This document shows positions 18,415-24,925 of a stretch of 64,000 nt of DNA, piece after piece. Location of the stretch: positions 91,241 through 155,240 of the forward strand of contig NZ_JAILYM010000008.1 of NCBI RefSeq assembly GCF_020179425.1. Direction: 5' to 3'. The notes beneath the pieces were generated by a model, which was not told where the DNA came from, did not search any database, and saw nothing but the letters and a program-made list of their open reading frames with translations. The position numbers and the translations under genes were made by a program. This DNA is from Novosphingobium percolationis (GTDB lineage: Bacteria > Pseudomonadota > Alphaproteobacteria > Sphingomonadales > Sphingomonadaceae). Every line of letters begins with the position of its first letter. The stretch's first letter is position 1.

Positions 18415-18649
18415 GGTGTCACACCTCCGAGATTGATGGGGAGATCACTTGATTCCAGTCGGTTGATTGCGAGCGGTAGAGATATGCCGCCTGTGACACT
18501 TCACCCTTGGACAAAGTGACACTTTTCAGGGCAAAGCAGGTGCCGGTTGCCCATAGGCTGCCCCGTTTGCTTTGGCTTGCGGGAGATATGCTCCTTGGAA
18601 CAGCGCCAATGAGTCTCGTTTCGCGAAGGCCGCTCGGGCGAAGTGTCAC
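18415..18649. repeat. Scattered GTGACACTT repeats between relaxase and next gene
   Basis: The 337-base gap 18384-18720 holds no gene but has GTGACACTT at 18493-18501 and 18516-18524 (23 bases apart, about two helical turns), its reverse complement AAGTGTCAC at 18641-18649, and a partial GGTGTCAC at 18415-18422. A separate tandem GGATTCAC pair lies at 18682-18689 and 18691-18698, just before the gene at 18721. These look like binding sites for a regulator, or part of a plasmid partition or transfer control region. Confidence 0.5.
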
Positions 18650-18720
18650 GCACGACAAACGACATGCGCGGTACGGGAAGGGGATTCACAGGATTCACCT
18701 TTTGTGCTCAATACTGATCC

Positions 18721-19314
18721 ATGGAGAACGAGCCACAGATCACCGATTTCGGGGACATCTATGCGGTCCTGGTCGCAGCGTCGAACCGGCCGCGTTACGC
18801 CTTCATGGTCCTTCAGCTTGTCGCCGATCTCGCGGACAGGCGAGGGCAGGCGGGCCCCTTTGTGATGAGGGCAGGGGCACCCGTCCTGTTGCGCGACTGG
18901 TTGTGCACCAAGCTGCTGCCAATGACCGAGCAGCCCGCGCGCCGCGCCGCCCTACGGGCGCGCGTAACGGCAGGACTCCTTGCGGAACTGACTGGCGATG
19001 CGGCACGCGATGCCGTCCGGATCGACGCAGCTGTCGAAGAGCAGGTCCAGGCCGTCGGGCGCGCCAATATCAGCCGGGCGATTTCCGACCTCGTGCGTGC
19101 CGGCCTGATGACGCGGCACTATGCAGGCTATGCAACGAACCACAAGAACCGTGGAGGAGGGCGCCATGCGGTCTACGGGATCAAACCGCACGTACTGGGC
19201 TTGCTGCGCAAGCCTGCGCCGGTGCGACGACCGTCCGCCGTGCATACAAACCCGCAAGGCGAGTTGTTCGCTGTCCGAAGAACCAGGGCCGCACCGCATG
19301 GTACCGCCCTTTAG
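18721..19314 (+). CDS. Hypothetical protein with predicted winged-helix region
   Basis: A 197-residue protein I do not recognise. The middle (about 100-155, GRANISRAISDLVRAGLMT then YATNHKNRGGGRHAVYGI) looks like a winged helix: recognition helix followed by a Gly/Arg-rich wing. The N-terminal part is helical and alanine-rich. It follows a repeat-bearing intergenic region, which could be its own operator, and precedes a Ros/MucR gene. Similar regulatory-looking proteins occur beside transfer genes on sphingomonad plasmids; function inferred only. Confidence 0.6.
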   Translation: MENEPQITDFGDIYAVLVAASNRPRYAFMVLQLVADLADRRGQAGPFVMRAGAPVLLRDWLCTKLLPMTEQPARRAALRARVTAGLLAELTGDAARDAVRIDAAVEEQVQAVGRANISRAISDLVRAGLMTRHYAGYATNHKNRGGGRHAVYGIKPHVLGLLRKPAPVRRPSAVHTNPQGELFAVRRTRAAPHGTAL

Positions 19315-19386
19315 GCGCGGTCGATATGGTGCCAGAGATACTTATCGCCTAGACAACATCACGCGCTTCCATGGAAAGGATCTCCC

Positions 19387-19998
19387 TTGGCTGAAACCCA
19401 AACGCTGCTCGATCACGTCGCCGACATTGTCATCGCGCACGTCAGCAACAATGCGGTTTCGGCACATGATCTGCCGGGGTTGATCCACGCCGTCCATGCC
19501 TCGCTCGCCCGCCTCGGCCAAGCAACAGAGGTCGTGGACGAAGAGCGCAAGCCGGCTGTGTCGGTACGCGCCTCAGTCAAGCCGGATGCGATCGCCTGCC
19601 TCGAATGCGGCGCAAAGCTCAAGGTGCTCAAGCGCCATCTTGGCAGCGACCATGGGCTGACGCCGGCCGAGTATCGGGCGCGCTGGAGCCTGCCTGCGAG
19701 CTACCCGATGGTTGCGCCCGACTACGCCGCGCGGCGCAAGGAACTGGCGCTGAGCATTGGTCTGGGCCGCAAGCCGTTGGGCGCACCCGCACAGGTGGCC
19801 GAACCGGTCCAGGACGCGCCTTCGAAGCTTGCACCGGCCAGGAAGGCCCCCGTCAAGCGCAAGCCTGCAAGCGGGGCGCCCGCTGACGAGGCGGCGGTCA
19901 AGCGGAAGGCGCCGCGCAAGAAGCTCAAAGTGGCATTTGGCGCGGTCGATGTGCCGCAGGTGGACGCCTTGGTTGCCGGCGCTGAACCGGAAGGTTGA
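19387..19998 (+). CDS. Ros/MucR family zinc-finger transcriptional regulator
   Basis: A 203-residue DNA-binding regulator using a TTG start with GGAAAGGA seven bases upstream. The prokaryotic zinc finger is C71-X2-C74-X9-H84-X4-H89 (CLECGAKLKVLKRHLGSDH), followed by GLTPAEYRARW as in Ros/MucR. The C-terminal 80 residues are a Lys/Ala/Pro-rich tail not found in Ros of Agrobacterium and may add nonspecific DNA binding. Members of the family control plasmid transfer, exopolysaccharide and virulence genes. Its targets here may be the transfer operon or the toxin-antitoxin pair downstream. Confidence 0.87.
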   Translation: MAETQTLLDHVADIVIAHVSNNAVSAHDLPGLIHAVHASLARLGQATEVVDEERKPAVSVRASVKPDAIACLECGAKLKVLKRHLGSDHGLTPAEYRARWSLPASYPMVAPDYAARRKELALSIGLGRKPLGAPAQVAEPVQDAPSKLAPARKAPVKRKPASGAPADEAAVKRKAPRKKLKVAFGAVDVPQVDALVAGAEPEG

Positions 19999-20159
19999 GT
20001 GCAGCAGAGGCTTTCCTTGCATAGCGGCACGCATCGCGGAGGCGTCATGCTCCGGCCATCCTGGGCACTGCTGCTGCGCTGCAACGTGCCATCGTAACGC
20101 CGTCAGCTTGACAAGGCATCGCTTGCGCCACACATTATGACCAGAATTAAGGGCATTTG

Positions 20160-20531
20160 GTGAGGCAAATGGCGAGCGCGGCATTTTTGAGCGAAATCAC
20201 CGGCGAGAAGGGCGTCTCGCCCGACAGGCTGTCGGCAGCCTTGCATATCACCAAGTCTGAGCTGGCGCTTGCGGCCGGATTGTCGCGCGATGCGGTCTCC
20301 AAGGCTGCCCGCAGCCAGAGCGTGGTCACTCAGGCGCGGCTGCGCGAGGTGAGCGAGATCATCAACCGTGTCATCCCTTGGGCAGGCAGCGAACTGGCCG
20401 CCTATGCCTGGTATCGCTCGCAGCCGCTGCCCTCGTTCGGCGATGCCACGGCCGAAGAGCTGGTTCGCCAGGGCCTCGGCGAGAAGGTGCGCGCCTATCT
20501 TGGCCGGATCGCCGCTGGTGGGTTTGCCTGA
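20160..20531 (+). CDS. Xre/MbcA/ParS-family antitoxin
   Basis: A 123-residue antitoxin. The N-terminal half is a helix-turn-helix (ITKSELALAAGLSRDAVSKAAR) and the C-terminal half is the toxin-binding DUF2384-type domain (EIINRVIPWAGSELAAYAWYR ending in LGRIAAGGFA). GTG at 20160 is favoured because AAGGG lies six bases upstream; ATG at 20169 is an alternative. The RES toxin gene starts 18 bases after the stop, the normal order for this type II system. The antitoxin should neutralise the toxin and repress the operon. Confidence 0.87.
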   Translation: MRQMASAAFLSEITGEKGVSPDRLSAALHITKSELALAAGLSRDAVSKAARSQSVVTQARLREVSEIINRVIPWAGSELAAYAWYRSQPLPSFGDATAEELVRQGLGEKVRAYLGRIAAGGFA

Positions 20532-20549
20532 TCGCCAGGCACCCTCAGG

Positions 20550-21092
20550 GTGACGTTGTCCTTCAGCCGGTTCGACGGTCTCGTCTATCGCGCGCATCAC
20601 CCGGCTTGGGCCTTTGACCCGGAGTCCGGCGAAGGCGCCAGGATCCATGGCGGCCGCTTCAACCGCGTCGGCACCGCGTGCTTCTATGCGGCGCTGAGCC
20701 TCGAAACCGCCTGGCTCGAGGCGCAGCAGGGCTTCGCGTTCAAGGCGCAGCCGCTCACCATCTGCAGCTATAGCGCCGAGTTATCCGACGTGCTCGACCT
20801 GACCGATGCTGGTGTGCGCGAGGCAGCGCGGGTGACGCTGGCACAGCTCGGGTGCGCGTGGGAGCGTCTGGCCGGTGATCGCAAGGCGGTTCCGACTTGG
20901 GAGCTCGCGGACCGGTTGATCGCGCTAGGGTGTGCCGGTGTGATCGTGCCGAGCTTCGCGTCGCGCGCGACGGTCGACGATCGCAACCTCGTGCTGTGGT
21001 CGTGGAGCCGTGTGCCGCCGCATCGTATCGAGGGGATAGACGACGAGCAGCGTTTGCCGCGCGATCAGTCGTCCTGGCGCGATCCATCATAG
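20550..21092 (+). CDS. RES-domain toxin
   Basis: A 180-residue toxin of the RES family, enzymes that consume NAD+ (MbcT-like phosphorolysis or ADP-ribosylation). Family residues are visible: VYRAHHPAWAF (active-site Arg region), GGRFNRVGTACFYAALSLETA with the conserved Gly-Arg-Phe and Glu, and a late conserved serine in VPSFASRA. It pairs with the Xre-family antitoxin directly upstream and would serve to stabilise the mobile region. The GTG start at 20550 has only a weak ribosome site, consistent with coupling to the antitoxin gene. Confidence 0.85.
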   Translation: MTLSFSRFDGLVYRAHHPAWAFDPESGEGARIHGGRFNRVGTACFYAALSLETAWLEAQQGFAFKAQPLTICSYSAELSDVLDLTDAGVREAARVTLAQLGCAWERLAGDRKAVPTWELADRLIALGCAGVIVPSFASRATVDDRNLVLWSWSRVPPHRIEGIDDEQRLPRDQSSWRDPS

Positions 21093-21272
21093 TCTCGTGG
21101 TTGTGCGCCGGTTTTCGTCGCAGTGGACCCACGGGACATGGGTCTTGGCGGAGCTTAATTTAACATAAGGATTATTATCAATCTGGACGATTGTAGGCGG
21201 GTGGATTCTATCTGGGAGTGCGAATTTCGAGGATTTCTGGGACTTTGACAGCCTCTCTCGGAAGGATGCCCC

Positions 21273-22268
21273 ATGTCGCGAAGCTACCACACAACTGGAT
21301 CTGGATGTGCGTGAACTGATCTTTCGCTTTCGCGATGCGCGGCGGCCGGTCCGGGAGATCGCAGCGCGCCTTGGGCGGCACGTTTCGACGATTTATCGCG
21401 AGTTGAAGCGGAACTTCTTCTACGATGAAGACGCATGGTTTCGCGGCTATTTCCCAAGGGTGGCGCACCGAAAGGCGCGATCGCGCCGAATGCGCGGTGG
21501 GAAGATCGCGCGCAACATGGTCCTGGCCGCCAGTATCACCGATGGCCTGCGCCTGGCGTGGTCGCCCCAGCAGATTGCGGGCTATGCTCGGGCCTGCGGC
21601 AGTCACGCCAAGGTCTGCCACGAAACGATCTACCAGTACGTCTACAGCCCTGAAGGCCGCCGGTTGGGTCTGTGGCAGCACTTGCCACGGGCGCGCAAAA
21701 ATCGCCTTCGGCGCTATGCGCGCAAGCCTCGCGGTCTGACATTCCCTTGGCCAATACCATTGCCGAACGGCCTGCAGAGGTCGCATCACGCGCCAGTTTC
21801 GGGCACTGGGAAGGTGATCTGGTCGCCTTCCGGAAGGAATTTGGCAAAGCGAACCTGACGTCTCTTGTCGAGCGGCGCAGCCGCTACATGCTGCTCATCC
21901 GCAACCCGAGCCGGCATTCCAGTGGCGTCATGGCTGGGATCGAACACTGCCTGCGTCCCCTTCCCCCAGCTTTGCGACAGACGATCACTTTCGACCGCGG
22001 CACCGAGTTTTCAGGCTTCAGAATGCTCAAGAACAGGCTCGGGGTTGATGCCTATTTCTGCAAGCCGTCAGCGCCCTGGCAGAAAGGCAACGTCGAGAGC
22101 GGCAATGGTCGCCTCAGGCGTTTCCTGCCCCTCGATACAGACTTGGCGGACGTGCCGGACGAACAGCTGCAGGCTGTCGCAGCGCGCCTCAACCAAACCC
22201 CGCGCAAGTGTTTGGGCTTCCGGACACCTCACGAGGTCCTGTCGGAGCAGATCGTGAGATCCCGATGA
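21273..22268 (+). pseudogene. IS30-family transposase, two frameshifts
   Basis: The N-terminal IS30 helix-turn-helix (RELIFRFRDARRPVREIAAR, LGRHVSTIYRELKRN) and the C-terminal DDE core (FGHWEGDLVAF; TFDRGTEFSGF; SAPWQKGNVESGNGRLRRFLP) are both present but in different frames. A natural start ATG at 21273 (MSRSYH) runs to a stop after 13 codons; the family sequence resumes one frame over at about 21291. A second shift at about 21737 (between ARKPRG and SDIPLANTIAERP) looks like loss of one base. With both repaired the protein would be about 330 residues, normal for IS30. Probably inactive unless one shift is programmed or a sequencing error. Confidence 0.82.
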
Positions 22269-22276
22269 TTTTTTCC

Positions 22277-22306
22277 GCCGGGGGTGGGGCTCGCCCCACC
22301 CCCGGC
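22277..22306. repeat. Perfect 14-bp hairpin at the end of the IS30 element
   Basis: GCCGGGGGTGGGGC, two-base spacer, GCCCCACCCCCGGC: perfect 14-base arms, lying eight bases after the transposase stop. It has no following T tract in either orientation (six T residues precede it on the plus strand), so it is not a standard intrinsic terminator. It could block read-through translation or transcription into the element. Confidence 0.7.
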
Positions 22307-22395
22307 AAAGTTCTACCCAACCTAACGATCTTCGCACCTCAAATAGAAATCACACAAAATATAGATGTCAGCCGAGGCCCATCGGCCTGTCCGGC

Positions 22396-22572
22396 TCAGC
22401 TTTGGGCACCTTCCTGAACATCTTCGTGCGGCGCATCCTTCAACAGCAAGCCACCTGGAACCAGTTCGGCGACGAGACGCGATCCAGGTCGCCAACCGTG
22501 CCGGGCCATGACCTCATCCGGAAGCTGGAGCTCACCGTTGGCGTCAATCGGGACGATCTTGTCTTGTCGCAT
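22396..22572 (-). CDS. AbrB/MazE-like swapped-hairpin protein, apparently orphan antitoxin
   Basis: A 58-residue protein from the ATG at 22572 (GAGGG eight bases upstream). The sequence IVPIDANGELQLPDEV, ARHGWRPGSRLVAELV, PGGLLLKD is a typical SpoVT/AbrB swapped-hairpin domain as in VapB/MazE antitoxins. A partner toxin would normally follow on the minus strand, but the IS30 end lies only about 40 bases further on, and no PIN or MazF sequence is visible on either side of it. The toxin gene was probably lost when or after the element inserted. Confidence 0.7.
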   Translation of the reverse strand: MRQDKIVPIDANGELQLPDEVMARHGWRPGSRLVAELVPGGLLLKDAPHEDVQEGAQS

Positions 22573-22799
22573 TGTCAAATCCCTCAGCGCAGCTTCGAGG
22601 CTTCCAGACGCGACCATGCGTACCGACCCGCCACGAGGCAAGATTTACCCTGCATTTTGCCAAAGTGGCTTTCTTGCAGGGTAACGCTGGTCGCGCGCGC
22701 CGCTGGCGCGACCCACCGAAGACGCCCAGTAGGCATTGCTTGAAATCTTTACGACTTGGGCCTATCTGGATGCCGTAAACGTCGTATGTTGGTTGAACG

Positions 22800-23979
22800 A
22801 TGCCGAGGCTTGCGAACCAGATTCTGGCCTCCATTCCAGAGAATGTGACCGTTGATCGCGGCGCGCTCCTGCTGGCGGCTGACTACGATTCGGTCGGACG
22901 CGCGCTCAAGCAGCTCGCCCAGACCGGTAAGCTGGTGCGCGTCGGCCGCGGCCGTTACCGCAAATCTGGTGGTCCGGCGACCTGTTCAGCTTCGTCAATT
23001 GCAGACCTCATTGCGCAGCGGGTCCGGCGGTGCCGGCGCAACGTGTTCCTGCGGGCCGATTTTGACGCGTTCGGCAGCTATGATGGTGTCGGGCGCGCGC
23101 TGCGCCAGCAGGTCCAGGCCGGCCGCCTGATCCAGATCGGCTATGGCCTCTATGCCAAGGCCGAGCCATCGCCGCTGACCGGCAAGCCCGCGCCTGTTGT
23201 CGGTATTCGCACGCTGGCGAGCGAAGCCATCAGGCGGCTCAGGAAGTCGGTCGAGCCCTCGCGCTTCGACAAAGCCTATAACAGCGGACGCTCGACCCAG
23301 GTCCCCACGGGGCGCACCCTGACGGTGAATGCCCGGATCCGGCGCCGGATCGGCTACGATGGCAATTATCTGGAAGTCGAGGCCCGCAGCGGCAATTCCT
23401 TCCTGCAATTCGAAATGAATTACCCGACCAAGCTCGGCGGACATGCGGCGCTGCGCCCGCACATCCTTGCCGAACTGTCCGCCAAGCCGCCCGCCCTCCA
23501 GCCGGTCTCACGATCGATTGCCTCGTTTGTCGCGCAGTTCCGTGCAGCGGAACCCGAGGTACCTGCCATCCTCTGCATTGATCCGGTCGACCGCCGCGGA
23601 CAAGCTGAGCGCCTTTGCCTGGCGCTCGATTGCGCGCGATCGCAGCCACCGCGACGACGATCCAACCATCGTGCGCCACCTTCACGATCTTTCGGCCTTG
23701 GAGACGGTCGCCGGCGCCAGCGCGGATTTTCCGGTCCTGCTTCTGGACGCACTTCATGCAGATACGATGCGCGGCCAGGGCGCGGTGCAAGACCTACCCC
23801 CGCGAGAACGGCTCATGGCGATGCTCGACCGCGTGAAGCGCGATCCGGACTATGCGGCCGAGTACCGGCAGTTTGTAGAAAGCATGGCCTTCGCAGGAGC
23901 CAGTGACATCCCCGATTTCGAGCAAGCTTTCGCGGCGCTCGAAAGGCTCTGCGCCATGCTTGCACCCGAGGTAGCCTAG
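22800..23979 (+). pseudogene. AbiE-type toxin-antitoxin remnant: AbiEi-like antitoxin fused to truncated AbiEii
   Basis: The first part is an AbiEi/DUF6088-like antitoxin with two related winged-helix modules: 1-58 (YDSVGRALKQLAQTGKLVRV) and about 65-120 (YDGVGRALRQQVQAGRLIQI). It continues in frame (about residue 185 on) into the middle of an AbiEii nucleotidyltransferase toxin (LQFEMNYPTKLGGHAALRPH), without the toxin's catalytic GSXnDXD/GGT region. At about 23590 the frame is lost (DPVD then RRG) and the toxin C-terminus resumes one frame over from AADKLSAFAW to the stop at 23979; a two-base loss would explain it. The left ORF itself stops at 23906. Antitoxin activity might survive; toxin activity should not. 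Confidence 0.72.
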
Positions 23980-24035
23980 CAACACCCCTATGTGTTGCAC
24001 GCTGGGGAGTGACGCCTTTCCTGGACAGGCTGCAA

Positions 24036-24311
24036 TCAGCTGTCCTCGCCGGCATTTGCCTTATCGAGCAGGTCCATGAAGGTCCGCGCCGCTTCGCGGT
24101 CGGCAGGGTCCTTGAACGCAACGTCAAGGTCCGGCGCGGAACCCAGCATGTAGAGCAGCGACCACATGGCGAACCTGCGTCCCTTGTCGGTCTCGAGCCC
24201 GAACTCGACCCGCATGTGCTCGATCCCGCTGGCAAGCCCTTCGGGCGAAACCGCACCGAGATCATCGGTTCCGAAAAAGCGCCGCATCTGGTCGTCGAAT
24301 TCCATAGCCAT
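24036..24311 (-). CDS. Hypothetical small acidic protein
   Basis: A 91-residue acidic protein not recognised. It is helical in character (GLETDKGRRFAMWSLLYMLG, DREAARTFMDLLDKANAG) without signal peptide or membrane helix. It is transcribed convergently to the AbiE remnant, and the amino-acid pattern is protein-like, with normal codon usage for the region. Starts at 24311 (used) or 24305 are both possible; neither has a strong ribosome site. Confidence 0.5.
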   Translation of the reverse strand: MAMEFDDQMRRFFGTDDLGAVSPEGLASGIEHMRVEFGLETDKGRRFAMWSLLYMLGSAPDLDVAFKDPADREAARTFMDLLDKANAGEDS

Positions 24312-24925
24312 GCTTCAACAAGGTTGAGCGGCCCTGTCAAGTTGGACGCACTCAGTTCCGCGCGACTTGCAGCCGCGCTCCTGCGGGTGCGGTGTTTTTC
24401 GCAATGGGCCGCCGGCACTCTTGCCCTCCTCTCCGTCGCCGTCCCCCCCGCCCGTGCGCTGCACCGGGCCGCGGGCCGACTGACAGTCTCCGGCAAGGGG
24501 TCCGTCTTTGGTGCTGGCCGCGCTGCGGACATCGCAGCCAGGGCGCCCCGCCTCCAGCCTGAGTCTGACTCCTCGAACGCGCAAAGGCGGAGCGCAGAGG
24601 GCATCGAGTTTTGCGGTTAACCCCGAACGCCCGCACGGGGATTCGGGGGCAAAACCGTAATCTCTCTCTCATCTCGGTGGCTGAGCGAAATCAGCATCGC
24701 CATAGCATGACGCCTGGGAGATTGGCGGCCGTCAAGGATCGCGGGTGCCCCCCGATTTTGGCCTGCTGCGGCTAGTGCCTTGCGAGCAAAAATCGGCTCC
24801 TCCCACGCCCGCGACACGCGGCGGCAGTGCGTGCGCGCCGCCGTCCCTGACTGCCTGACTCCGGCGTCTTTCCGATGGGCATCTTTCATCAGCGTGATGA
24901 GAGAAAATTCCATTTGGAGGTTATT
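24312..24925 (+). other. Non-coding stretch before DUF2493 gene
   Basis: About 610 bases, GC-rich, with overlapping open frames on both strands that are Arg/Pro-rich and lack ribosome sites. I see no gene. The downstream part (24840-24925) must contain the promoter of the DUF2493 gene, whose ribosome site TTTGGAGG is at 24914-24920. Confidence 0.5.

Larger units (their letters stand above)
21201..22353 (+). mobile_element. IS30-family insertion sequence (degenerate)
   Basis: About 1.15 kb bounded by imperfect inverted repeats: left TTCTATCTGGGAGTGCGAA near 21206-21224, right (reverse complement) TTCTATTTGAGGTGCGAA at 22331-22348. It carries one transposase gene broken by two frameshifts, and a strong hairpin after it. 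Borders are approximate and no target duplication could be established. It lies between the RES toxin gene and an AbrB-type antitoxin gene. Confidence 0.75.

Noticed and set aside
18384..18720. Short repeats considered as a CRISPR array
   Set aside because: Copies are only about 9 bases long, irregularly spaced and in both orientations; no cas genes are present.
22277..22306. Hairpin considered as a rho-independent terminator
   Set aside because: There is no T tract after the hairpin in either direction; the six T residues precede it on the plus strand.
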